From: Crotalaria pallida
Taxonomy: Eukaryota; Streptophyta; Magnoliopsida; Fabales; Fabaceae
Direction: 5' to 3'
DNA: 64,000 nucleotides
Assembly: GCA_037953625.1 (NCBI GenBank)
Contig: CM075649.1
Span: forward strand, 123,005,290-123,069,289
Shown here one piece after another: positions 21,192-32,246 of the stretch. Under the pieces are notes generated by a model. It was not told where the DNA came from, searched no databases, and saw only the letters and a list, made by a program, of their open reading frames with translations. The position numbers were made by a program, and so were the translations under genes. Position 1 is the first letter of the stretch. The number at the start of each line of letters is the position of its first letter.

Positions 21192-22122
21192 CACATGTTG
21201 TACTGGTTTTTAAAATACGTTTTTCACTTCTCAAAATCAGTTTTTAAGTTTCCTAACTTTTGGGTATTCTATATAAACCTTTTCCTAACCTTTTTGAATC
21301 ATTAGAACAAATCAATTTCATTTTCATATCATTCTAGAAAGATCAAAGCCACACTATTCTCTCTCACTTTCTAAAGATCAAAGTTTTTAATTTTCATATT
21401 CTTTGATCAAGAAACCTTTGAATCTCAATTACTAATTGTTCATAGTTCTTGAATGAGATTCATTAGGGTATTGTGTTTTCTATTGTGCTGTAATTTTTGC
21501 AAGAAGGCAAGCTATCTACAACAAAGGAGAAGTATTGGTGGTTGTTCATCAAGCAAATCATCTTGGAAGTCTTGTTGTGTTAACAAGCAAATTGGAAGTC
21601 TTGTTGTGAGGAATCAACAAGCAAGTGGAAGACTTGTTGTGGTGTTATCAACAAGCAAGGGAAGAAGGTTAGATTAGAAGTTCAATTTGATTGCAAGACA
21701 AGAGTGAGGTATCTCTTGGAGGCTTTAAAGAAAGGAGACTTGAGAGGCGTATTACTTGTAATTTGAGAATTCTAATTCCTTATTGAAGAAACTCTCTCTT
21801 GTGATAAGAGGGGACTGGATTTAGCTCACGGTGGTTGTGAGTGAAGCAGTATAAATCTATGAGCAAGCTTCTCTTCCCTTAACTCTTTAGTTTTTGTCAT
21901 TTCATATTGTTCTTGATTGAAAACCTAGAAAAGTTTGATTTTCCATAATTGATTGAATTAGGTTTTAATTGTTCAAATTGATTTGGGGAAATACATTTTC
22001 ATAACCTAGGTAATCAATAACAATATAGGTGTTAATCAATTCCACTTAATCTCTGATCTTATGTGTTAATTGATTGATTTTCGTATTTGATTGAAAAAGT
22101 GATTTTTCAGTTTTTCCAGATT

Positions 22123-22206
22123 ATAATCGATTATCTAGACTTCATAATCGATTATCATAATTACTGTCAGGTCATAATTGATTATCACACTATCATAATT
22201 GATTAT
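22123..22206. promoter_or_regulatory. Two ATAATYGATTAT palindrome pairs, solo LTR inner cluster
   Basis: ATAATCGATTAT at 22123 and 22144, then ATAATTGATTAT at 22174 and 22195, both pairs 21 bp apart. The second pair shares the same C-to-T change, so the two members differ from the first pair together. Confidence 0.6.
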
Positions 22207-22600
22207 CAGCTGAAAGTTTTGTAAAAATCATTCGTTTTAATTGTTTCGATTTGTTTCGTTCGAAAATCTTTCAAGGTTTCTTAAACACCTATTCAACCCC
22301 CCCTTCTAGGTGTTCTCCTAGTGTTCTCTAGTTAATTCACCCACCGATTGTAGTTCTTGCATTTTATTACTTTCATCCAGCATTTTTTTAAATGAGTTTC
22401 TCACCTCTTCTGGAACTTGCTCACAAGAAGCAACCTCTTTGTGTGTTCTAACCTCTCTGCAGACCCTGCTTCATTCCCTGAAACGTCAGGTTCATTCTGT
22501 GCAGACCCTGCTTCTTTCCCTGCTTCATTTGGTCTTTCATTTTTCTGCCATAAAACACCTTGTTTCAGCCACCCTGCTTCTCTGGTCTTTCATTTTTCTT

Positions 22601-22711
22601 ATGCTAAATGATGAGAGCAGTGATAATGCCCATGATTTATGAATTTTGGATGTTTTTTCTTAATATATAATGCATATAAGCTATATTATAAGTTATTTTT
22701 TTATATATTAC
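22601..22711 (-). repeat. Right arm of 110-bp inverted repeat
   Basis: Reverse complement of 7602-7712. It corresponds to the 3' end region of the hAT element but sits on its 5' side, ending before the MULE target site. It may be a fragment of a second hAT copy in opposite orientation. Confidence 0.75.
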
Positions 22712-22773
22712 TGTTGCACACTGCTGCTGGGACATTTCTTTCATCTCCCGCCCAATCCCTTGCTTCCATATCT

Positions 22774-23082
22774 GGGTTTTTATTTTGCCACCCCAAGGTC
22801 TATGGATGCCACCCCAATTCTTTAAAGAATACCCATTATGCCCTTTTTTTTTAAAAAAAAGAAATTTACACGGGTCGTAGGGGGTAGTTACGACCTGCAG
22901 GTCGTAGCACCCCCTCACGACCATTCAAAAAACTAATTTTTGGCACGGGTCGTAAGCAGGTGCTACGACCTTCAGGTCGTAACACCTACTTACGACCTGT
23001 CTGAAAACATGGTTTTTTAAAGGGTCGTAAGGGGGTGCTACGACCTGCTGGTCATAAGCACCCCCTACGACTCGTGTAAATT
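22774..23082 (+). repeat. Left MULE terminal inverted repeat with TACGACC palindromes
   Basis: After the terminal GGG...TTTTGCCACCC segment come three units, each a near-palindrome built from GGTCGTA and TACGACC (22870-22922, about 22945-22999, about 23021-23076). The first and third units are also reverse complements of each other, so the whole block is a palindrome made of palindromes. Confidence 0.8.
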
Positions 23083-24948
23083 TCTTGTTTTCCAGTCACT
23101 AAATTCTCAGTTTCCTCAGAGCCTCACACAGTCACTACGTTTCTCCTCTCTCATATTCTCACTTGCGTCTCCATTCTTCTCACTGGCGAAATCGCTTCTC
23201 CGTTCTTCTCATCGGCTAAATTGCTTCTCCATTCTTTTCACTCGCATCTCCATTGCTCCGTCACTCTCACTCGCATCTCCATTGCTCCGTCACTCTCACT
23301 TGGATCTCGCTCCGTCACTCTCACTCGCAAATCTCAAATCGCAAAGCATCTTCTCCGTGCATCTTCTCCATGCGTCTTCTCCGTGTGATTTCTCTAGTTC
23401 TCCGTGTGTCTTCTCTGAGGTAATATTTTTCTTCCCCAATTTACAAACCCTAATTTGTTTGGAGAATGGATTGGACGTGGATTAAAGAATGAGATTTTTA
23501 ATTGACTTAATATTATAGGAAATTGATTACGATAATTTTTAAAATTGAAAACAAGATATTATGCTATTTATGTATTTTCTTGTAAACTTTTAATTCGCAT
23601 TAAAATTTACCTTTAGTAGTTGCCGTGGATGATGATAATTGTTTGTTGGATTAAAATTGTTTGTTGTATTTTCCTTATTCTCATTTGTCAGCTTCTTATC
23701 TAATTCCAATTGAAGAAAATTAAATGGATAAGAATATAAAGAGTTACTATCCCTGGTCATAGTAACAAGAAGTTAAACCCACCACTGTGGTTGTCATTTG
23801 TCGTACGTGTTTAATAGCAGGGGGATGGCGATGCGACCCACAGAACCACAAAACCAATTTTGCCTTTTGCTTTTGCCTTGAGGGTCTTATTCTACTGATC
23901 AAATGTGAAGTGTCTTTTTCAAAAATATCAGCCTAACTTGTAGTATAGTAGCTTAATCATGCTAAATCTTTTTCTGGTTGAAAATCACGTTCAAATGAAA
24001 ACACTTTTTTTTTTGGTTTGTTCCATCCTGTTTTATAATTGGTGTGTGATGCAAAGATATGTGTTTCTTTCGCCTCCGAGACCTTTCAAATTTCTAGTAA
24101 GTGATTTCAGAAAAGATAAGCAGGAAAAAAAATAACTAGCCTGATATTCATTTACTGTAGTTCACTACCCTGCCAAGAGGTAGTTAACCACTAGGTCCAT
24201 TGCATAGAGAAGTTGGTGATGCCTTTGAAAATAACTAGCCTGATATTCATTTATGCAAATCAATATACCTTTTTTTAATTATTAGAATGAAAATAAAGAC
24301 TAAAGATGATGCTTCTCTATCTCATAGACACTATGTAATGGTCCTTAATCCAAAAAAAATTTGTTTTTCATAAAGTTTGGGATATTATAACCCCACCATC
24401 CATGCTCTCTGACACATGATTCTTATCACTTTCCTCACAAATTTGTCTATGCTTATGCAAATTGCTTTTGAGTAACTGAGTTATGTGACCACTTATGTTC
24501 ATATTTTTATGCTTTTCTGGCTTTTTCTCTGTTCACTTTTCCTTCTACGAATTCCTAATTCTAGACATAGATTATGTATCAGAAGTAGCAGTTGTTTTTC
24601 AACCTTGGCAGTTCTACTATTGTTAATTTCTTGTTGCGTACGACATTGTATTGCTTCCTGATGAGTCTGAAGTTTATGACAGATATGTCTTTTGTGTGTA
24701 TGCATGTGTGAGTGATCCAAGAATTAATACTACAACAAAATTTTGCAGGATAATGTCACAAATAAAGAGAAAATTAAACGTGTTAATTAAGATGTCAAAC
24801 TTGAATGTACTTCCTCAAATAATAGCAATGGTGTGATTGTTTCTTTTCCTTATTATCCTTCCTCTAGTCTCCACAGTTAGAGTAATTGTCCTTCATGTAG
24901 GTTAATAATAATAATTAATATTAATGTTGCTTTGTTTTTTCTTTTCAG
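23083..24948 (+). other. 5' leader exon and intron of the PMD gene
   Basis: A CT-rich, ATG-poor stretch with local tandem repeats of CTCCATTGCTCCGTCACTCT (near 23250-23320) ends at GAG/GTAATA (donor at 23420). The acceptor TTTTCTTTTCAG ends at 24948, directly before the start codon. The 1.5-kb interval contains no long frame. A long leader intron is inferred. Confidence 0.6.
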
Positions 24949-26896
24949 ATGGCATCCTGCGATGACTCTCCTCCTTGTCCTCCTCTGAGACATCGCCCTA
25001 GTGCTTCAAATCGTAAGCGTCTTATGAATCAACATGCTGCAGCACGGGCAGAGGCAGCAGAGGCTGCAGAGACAGAGGCAGCAGCAGCAGCGTATTTAAA
25101 TGTGGAGGACAACGATCCAGATGTCAATATAGGGGATTCAGACGACGACGTCGACGACCCTCAAGATGAGACCCTTTTGACTACTTACAACGGCCACAGG
25201 GCCAAACAGGTATGGAAGGGCAATGTAAGTAACATTTATTTTAAATGTCATAGCCTTTGTAATTTTTTTAATTAAATTGCATAACTAATTATTATCTCCT
25301 ACTAGCAGGAACCTGGTCCTTTGAACCGGTTTCTTAACCGGATATTTGGGTTGAGGCCCTTAGCTGAGTTACCGGAACAAGTTCGTACACTTGTTCTATG
25401 TTCTGGGCTTGCGCCTCTGATCGATTCGTCATTTCACATGACGGATAGGCGCCTACTGAGCTCATTTGTGGAGCGTTTTTATGGGGACACATGCACCTTT
25501 CATCTACCCTGTGGTGAGATCATGGTGACCTTGGAGGACATTTCGTCCATGCTGCATATTCCTGTGACGGGCATCCTCATCCCTTGGGATAAACCGTCGA
25601 AGCCTGAGGCAGTGGTTTTGTTAAACGAGGTTCTAGGAGTGTCTACAGCAGAGACCACTGAAGAGGTGAATCGCACCAAAGGTGGTGCGGTTTCCTTCTC
25701 GACATTGACCAGGTGGTAGGACGAGTTCATCCATCAAGGACGGTACGAGCACGCTTCAAGGTGCTACCTACTGTACCTTGTTGGATCAACTCTGTTTATT
25801 GACAAGACTATCAATACCACCGGAGTTCAGTGGCTGCATGCATTCGAGGATCTGCATGCTGTGGGGTAATATGCATGGGGTGCGTGCGCATTGGCGTACT
25901 TGTACGACCGATTGGCAGACGCCGTGAAGAAAGTGAAGTTGCAGTGTGCCGGTTTCACATCATTTCTTCAGGTAACATGTTTTATAATATAACTTATTTT
26001 ATTTTTAAAGTTTTTAAGCATTATATTCTATTTATCTTATTAATAACATGTCTCAACTCATTCGCAGGCTTGGATCTTGGAATATTTTCCAGGACTTGGA
26101 TTTGGCACTCCCAAAGACGATTATAATGAGGCTCATCCAAGGATATTCAAGTGGTTGTCCCCTCAAAGCCCTAATGGTGCAGAAGTTACTTTCGGACAGC
26201 ACCTAGAGACCATTAGGGCTGATCAGATTGTATGGCAGTCGTTTCTCAACCATCGGGAAGTCAGGCCATTTGCCGAGATTGCTCTCTACTCCGGGTACAT
26301 TCGATGTGGGAAGATTAGGCGACCGTACCTTCCGGAGCGATTGCTTCGACAATTTGGTTATATCCAGCATATTCCACCTCCACCACACCCGCTTCCTTTG
26401 GTTGATGCGATTGAGGAGCGATGGGCTGAGTGGGGCGTTCATGTAGTCCATGGCATTCCTGCTACGTTTGTCGAGGAGTGCGTGGTGGATTATCTAAACT
26501 GGGTTCACACTTACTCTCACCCTTATCTTCTACCTACATCGACCAGGGTGGATCATGATCTTCAAGTTGCTAATGTAAGTTATTTAATAATTTTAATTTA
26601 TATTTTTAATAATTTATATTTATTTTTTGGTAATAATTTGTAATTACTTTCGTGTTCAGATCGGATTAATATCAAGAATGCGTAGTATTCTTTGACTTGT
26701 TGATGTAGCAGACCGGGAGCAGGTATACAACCCTGATGTTACACATGACATCAGATTGTATGCTAGCACCCCTGTCATGCGTGAGGTTTAGGGCTTACGG
26801 GTAGTTGGGAGAGGGCGCAGAGGTGGTGGATCGACTCATGATGGTGCGGAATCAAGTCAGAGGGGTGGACGAGCACGTCGTGCAAGACGCCAATAG
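24949..26896 (+). pseudogene. Plant mobile domain (PMD) gene carried by MULE
   Basis: Predicted coding exons 24949-25224, 25309-25971, 26068-26574 and 26660-26896. Every intron begins GT and ends AG and every junction is phase 0. The N-terminus has an Ala/Glu run and an acidic segment. The body resembles the plant mobile domain of MAIN/MAIL1-like proteins (FGLRPLAEL, FHLPCGEIMVTLEDIS, LLGVPVTG-like segment, YLPERLLRQFGYIQ, RWAEWGVHVV). It ends in a Gly/Arg-rich tail. Four in-frame stops occur: 25717 TAG, 25867 TAA, 26693 TGA and 26789 TAG. PMD proteins are known from MULEs and some retrotransposons; a role in transposon silencing or in host heterochromatin is reported for the host versions. 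Inactive here. Confidence 0.82.
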
Positions 26897-27156
26897 GATT
26901 GATTTAGTTTTTAGTTTTGGATATTTATTCAGTTTTGATTATGTTAATGTTATCTCGGATAATTAAGTTTTTTGTACATGGATGTGACTAGTACTTTTCA
27001 AATACGTTTCATTTTTTTTTTATGATCAAAAACATAATTTACCCTAATCCTCAATTATTCAAATAGCAAACCAAAATGAGAGCTAACTCATGTATAGATT
27101 AATAATCATCACTTTATCAAAATTTATCATCAATTTGTACTATATTTCTATATTGA

Positions 27157-28275
27157 TCATTTTGCATTCTTCTTATGATCTTTGTGTTCTTCGTCTTCGT
27201 CTTCATCTAGATTAATAGGCTCATCTTCTTCCATGTGAGGCTCAGGCAAAAATGGTATGAACATTTGAAGACGTTCTTGAAAATGAGATTCCCATGCAAG
27301 GACTCCCGTACTTGCACTTCTCCACCATCCTATAAATATTGGAGGTATTGGTGAACCTTCTTTCCAATGAATCTGCAAGTGAATTGAAGTGAAGTTAGTA
27401 ATTCGCACAAATTAAAATAATTTATAAACATTATATATTGAATTGAATGTTACCTGTACCCAGTGGCTTTTATGAACATTTCCAAGCACCCAAATTTTTT
27501 TCTCATTTGTTTCCAAAGATGTCATGTATGGAAAGAACATTTAAAATTCACCTGTTGTTGACGAAATAATCACTAGCCCAACATTTTACAAATTAGCAAC
27601 TGCATGTCCCATGTCTGGAACCTCAAACCACTTTGCTTTTGATACAGCACCTAATCCATCAACATATAATGCATTATATGCTTTGTCATAATAGGACTGT
27701 CCTAATATGTCAACATACAGAACTTTGTTATTAACCATCTCCTTTATAACCTCCTGTCGAATCATCATGTAGTTTTCTTCTGTGCCATATCTATACAATG
27801 ATAAGACACCGCAGCCACAATTTCCATCAGCTTTGACATCAATTATTTTTTGAATGAACTGGTGTAACACATCAGGGAAAGCTTCCAACATATTTCTCCA
27901 AGCCTCAAATGTTTTTGTAGAACGCTTTCTTTTGGTTGACATGTTTGTTTGAGAACCCTTTGTATTGGATCTTGTAGATTGATAAGAATAAACGATCACA
28001 ATTAACAAAACATATTAACAAAGAATAAAAAATCACAATTGACAATCACCTGTAGATTGAGACCCTTTTGTTTTTGACCTGGTGGGTTGTGAACCCTTTG
28101 TTTTAGATTGAGATCCCTTGGATTTAAAAGTACCTTCCATGACATCATTTTCCCAATGAGATGGTTCACGCTTTGTAGATTTTTCATGTGCTGCCTCCTT
28201 CCTACTACCCTTCACACCGCCTTTTGTCTTCACTTTATATTTAGGGGGCTTCATTGAAGTTGTTGTTGGATACAC
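27157..28275 (-). pseudogene. 3' part of MULE transposase gene: linker, OTU protease domain, C-tail
   Basis: After the transposase the reading frame continues through a Lys/Ser/Gly-rich linker (VKTKGGVKGSRKEAAHE, repeats of TKGSQ) to an OTU-like cysteine protease. DVKADGNCG holds the presumed catalytic Cys; the downstream block around 27480-27500 (HKSHWVQV) holds a candidate His. In-frame TAA codons near 27586 and 27541 lie between them. A last exon (27157 to about 27372) encodes IHWKEGSPIPPIFIGWW and an acidic end. OTU enzymes remove ubiquitin; fusion to MULE-type transposases is known in plants. The join to the transposase is inferred from splice-like sites and frames, and a frameshift near 28275 is required. 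Confidence 0.72.
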
Positions 28276-28802
28276 AAACTCATGTAATCTTTGAAAATAT
28301 CTTTTTTTTCAAGCACACCCTTATCATCTAATGCTTCTACTTGACGATATATCTCATCCAAGTATGGTTTTGGATCAAATTCTGTTGGTGAAAAAGAGGT
28401 CTTTATTTTTTCATTAAAAGATAAGCGTCGCCAATGATCGTGAACTGCATCCAAAGGGATGGGTAATTCCTCTTTATAATATTTTCGAAGTTCACATTCG
28501 CATGGTAGACCGTGAGTTCTTCTAATTCTGCAATCACAATATAAGCTTACCCCATTTGTTTGGCGAAGACTTTCCATGATCTCCCAAATACGTATTACCA
28601 ATTACGCGAGACAAAGTGGCGCAACTCCTTGTAGAAATCATTATTTACACGATGATCTACCTTGGTGATACTACTTTCAAAAGAATCTTTAATATCAGTT
28701 TGTTGACATACCAGCATATTCTCCATCGCCTCAAAGCTGGTGCACATATCCCCCTGACTATCTCTCAATAATCTCTTGAATGTGGCATGAGCGCTCTCAA
28801 CC
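28276..28802 (-). pseudogene. MULE transposase, C-terminal exon with SWIM zinc finger
   Basis: Starts at an acceptor (TTTTAACAG, 28803-28804) and encodes VESAHATFKRLLRDS, as in the region after the MULE catalytic core. A frameshift near 28603 follows FVSR. The next frame carries the SWIM-type metal site (YCDCRIRRTHGLPCECEL), normally involved in DNA or protein binding. Confidence 0.82.
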
Positions 28803-28916
28803 CTGTTAAAACAAAAAATAAACATATAACGTATTTCATAATTATTTTAAAACTCAATTGGTAAAAACACATAACTGAAATACACATAAAAAAATGTTTG
28901 GGTTTTTTTAACTCAC

Positions 28917-29638
28917 CTATTAGTTGTGGTATTACCAAAATGCATCAATTGGTTTACCCAAATACCCACAAATTTCTCCTTGTTGGGTCCCAGATAAACA
29001 CGTGGCACGTATTCAAAAATTATTGATCCGCACAAACCCTTAAATTTTTTCAAATAATCTTTATACTCTTGCAAGTCTCGAGATTCTAAGACTTCTTTCC
29101 AAGCGTCCATTATCGGTGTCACATCTTTTGACTCACAAACATTCTGCCTCACTCTAAACTGCACGTTCTTTGAGATGTGTAACTTACATAGCAAGTGAGT
29201 AGAGGTTGAAAATACCTTCGTGACTGCCGAAATCAGAGCATCTTCGTTATCAGTCACTATGATCTGAGGCATGGCATCATCACTTTCAATCAAGTTGCGA
29301 AGCCGCTCTAGAGTCCATGTGAAGTAGGAAGCCTTTTGAGCCTCCATATAACAAACAACAACATGGAACGTCTTCTCTGTGGATGTTTGACCTACGATCT
29401 CAAGAAGCGGATATCTGTATCTATTTGTTTTATAGGTACTATCCATAACAAGAACAATACTGAACGAATGTAATAATAATATTCCACTTGGATGTGCCCA
29501 AAAAATGGCCTTCACCACATCACTTTCTTCGTCTTTTACATAATTTGTTACATATCCAGAAGAAGTCAATCTGTGTAATAAATGTTGCATTTGTGTCCTG
29601 GGATGTCTGATACTTTTTCTAAATCGTCGACGCTCATT
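28917..29638 (-). pseudogene. MULE transposase catalytic domain
   Basis: Contains the MULE core: VLVMDSTYKTNRYRYPLL with the first Asp, IIVTDNEDALISAV with the second, and a later Glu not assigned with certainty. The C/H pair CKLHISKNV is present. The exon ends with a donor (AATAG/GTGAGT). Its upstream end is cut by the LARD at 29644. The codons continue at 38305 once a copy of GTACA is removed. Confidence 0.9.
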
Positions 29639-29643
29639 GTACA

Positions 29644-32208
29644 TGTAACATCCTACTTTTTAGACTTTAAGAAATTACTTTAAATTAACATTTATTTATG
29701 AAAACGTTCGGGGTTTACAAAAATTTTGGCAGAGTTTCCTCTATAAATCGGACTTTCCCCGAATAAAATAAAACCTCTCAGTCCAGAACAGTTTTCAATA
29801 AAGTAAAAATAAAACTTTCAATTCAAACTATACAAACTTTCTGAAATATTTTCAATTGACAAAAGAGGAGATATAATTTATACATTAATAAAATACACTG
29901 GAGCAAAAACATCATTATCGACTAAGCAACATTTACAAAAATCTATTTATTACAATATTGAACCTATGAATGGTTGCACTATACTTGGGACCGCAAGGTC
30001 ACCAATACCAATATACTCTCCAGTGAGAGCATAACTTTCTCGGCCTTGACATTCGATGTGCCTGTCTCCTTGGTGTACCTAATATGTCCACTGTAAGGGT
30101 GAGTACTTTGAAATATAGATCAAAGGAAACGTTTAAAAACAATAATAAATCATAAATAGGTATATTCAAACACAAACATTGGAAATTAAGCAAATCACAA
30201 TTCAATTAACAAGTACAACATCATAACATTATCCAGTTTAGCTATATTACGTATATAACTTTAACATAATGCATCAATGCGCAATCACATGGTTATGCTC
30301 TACTAACGTCGCACTTAGGTGATTTAATCCTCGAATCCGATATTAAACAATTCTTTTCATTTTAGTAACTTTAACACTTAATCGGATTCAATGAATTAAA
30401 ACACCAATAACAATGCATTCACACTTCCCTTTTCACTTTAACACTTTTCACTTTAACTTTTAGCACTTTTACACTTTTACAATTTGGGTACATTGTGCTT
30501 CAAATTCTCCCCGAAGGAGGGTTCCTCACACAATGTACCTTTAACACTTTTCCCTTTTCAATAACAATATACATCCTCACATACACCCTCCACTCTAGGG
30601 AAAAACCGACCAGGAGTAAGCAATTCTCAACCGAAGTACTTCACCCTATAGGGTTCGTCATACCGCACTTCACCCCTCTAGGGTTCGTCATGCTTGCTTG
30701 CACAGTACTTCACCCCTCTAGGGTTCGTCATACAATTTGGATTGATTCGCCCAAATTGGCTTTAGCAGAAATCACCCTCAACTGGCCAAAACGAGCCAAA
30801 GTAATAGAATTACCATGGTTTGCGTAGAACCAACCCCCAACATGGGAAGCAAACCCGTGTCCTTTGCAGGATCAAAGTTCTCCATGATAATTCCAGTAAT
30901 ATACTCTTGCCCTCAACAATCGTAAAACGACGTGTGTTTTTCCCCTACTCCTAACGTCCACCTTTACACCATGCATGATCCAATATTCTAAGTATTTTTC
31001 AATTGAATTCAAAGCCCCTTTGTGTCCTTTAGAAAATATTATTTGTTTGGCCCAAATTCAATTGAGAAAGACTTGGCCCTATTAATTCATAACTATATGA
31101 ATGTCATTTCATACTTTATAAACATGTCATTTATACTTACAACAATAATAATTACAAGTACAACAACAATTTCTAATCAATTAACATAAAGCATACACGG
31201 AGAATAGTCATTAATACTTAGGGTTTCTATCCAAACTCTACCCCTCTACCCATCAACCTAACCAATCAATAAATACACCTACTTATAACTCTATTACTAT
31301 AATTAAACCCATTCTCTAATACTAAACCCAAAGTACACCCCTTACCTATTGAACAGAAGAGGAGAAAACGAGAAGTTGACGGAGCACCAACACCAACTCC
31401 AATCCAAGCTCCTAAGTGCTTCAATTCCTCTCTTGATTCCTATGGCTCCTCAAGATCCTGGGACCAATTTAAGGCTCCACTTGACCAATTACCCAATTTG
31501 GGGCTTAGGGTTCACTTGGGGGTTTTGTGGGAGGGAGAGCAAATTGAGAATTGAGAGAGGGAAAAGCATGAGGGAGTGTTAGGGAGATGATTTGGGGTGT
31601 CAATTTGTGAATTCTTTGGTGGTGGCTAAGGAAAATCACAATCCCTAGGGAAGAAGAAGAAGAGAGAGTCGTGGGAAGAGAGATAAAGACAATGAGAAAA
31701 TGAGTTCAATCCACGTGTTCTTTGGCTGATATAGCAGTGGTTAATCGATTAAACACTTTGGTTAATCGATTAACACTTGACAATTACAAAGGATTAATCG
31801 ATTAGTCTTGAACTTAATCGATTAGTGCCAGAATGTGGTCAAAAACTTAATCGATTAAGCTACTCATTAATCGAGTAGTGGCTGAATGTTACATAAAATC
31901 TAATCGATTAATGCTTCAGTTAATCGATTAACTCAATGAAAATTGCCTTTCTTTCATACTTCTAAGAGTTCTAAGCTCTCACTACTCAGTCTAACTTGCC
32001 CTTAGCTAAATCCTACATCCTAAACGCATCCTAATCTATCCTTAACCCATGCCTCTTTACACTTAGCTAACTGCTAACCCTAAACACATACTAATACCAG
32101 CACTAATCAGCGCTTCTAACCGACATCGACACTTAAAAACACTATAACACTTATGAAAATTCTACTAACCAAGGCACCTAACCACTTAGTAAATTTGGGG
32201 ATGTTACA
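29644..32208 (-). repeat. 3' LTR of LARD
   Basis: 2565 bp, TG...CA. It contains three copies of a unit around CTTCACCCCTCTAGGGTTC (about 30645-30735), where the other LTR has two, explaining most of the length difference. Cluster of TTAATCGATTAA palindromes at 31741-31931; G-box CACGTG at 31712. Confidence 0.92.
31741..31931. promoter_or_regulatory. Four TTAATCGATTAA palindrome pairs, LARD LTR
   Basis: Starts at 31741/31762, 31794/31814, 31847/31867 and 31900/31920: spacings 21, 20, 20 and 20 bp. Members include TTAATCGATTAG and one hybrid TTAATCGAGTAG. They lie 277-467 bp from the LTR start, next to a TATATC-type TATA candidate (about 31728-31733) and a G-box. The same set is present in the other LTR at about 37833-38023, with one member damaged. 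Confidence 0.65.
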
Positions 32209-32246
32209 ATTCTCCCCCACTTATATGAATTTCTTCCCCGAAATTC
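32209..32246 (-). promoter_or_regulatory. Purine tract and hairpin of LARD
   Basis: In element sense GAATTTC-GGGGAA-GAAATTC (32227-32246) then TAAGTGGGGGAGAAT before TGTAACA. The order and sequence closely match elements A, B and C. Confidence 0.8.

Larger units (their letters stand above)
20716..22361 (+). repeat. Solo LTR related to the copia-type LTRs at 50647 and 55022
   Basis: Begins TGTGAGATC and ends near TTCTTGCA. Throughout, it resembles the reverse complement of the LTRs of the gag-only element, including the terminal phrase CACCTATTCAACCCCCC and a TATA box TATATAAA at 21270-21277. Divergence is substantial, so it is an older member of the family. No internal region or second LTR adjoins, so it is a solo LTR formed by recombination. 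I could not confirm a target duplication. Confidence 0.8.
7506..22711 (-). mobile_element. hAT transposon with nested insertions
   Basis: A hAT element whose minus-strand transposase is spread over 7777-7860, 18606-20715 and 22362 to about 22470. The gaps are later insertions: a Tat retrotransposon and a solo copia-type LTR. Sequence on each side of the Tat insertion joins in one reading frame once a copy of ATCTG is removed, which shows that it landed in coding sequence. The left end carries a hAT-like terminus. The right end is uncertain because it finishes in an inverted copy of the left end. Confidence 0.7.

Noticed and set aside
21453..21677. Short frame in the solo LTR
   Set aside because: It lies in a tandem repeat of CAAGCAA/GGAAGTCTTGTTGT in the LTR, and the matching place in the sister LTRs is not open.
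22870..23076. Possible CRISPR-like array
   Set aside because: Regular palindromic units but in a plant MULE terminus, with no unique spacers; explained as nested terminal inverted repeats.
31349..31582. Short frames in LARD LTRs (also 37364-37641)
   Set aside because: The two LTR copies are not open in the same way, and there is no conserved relative.
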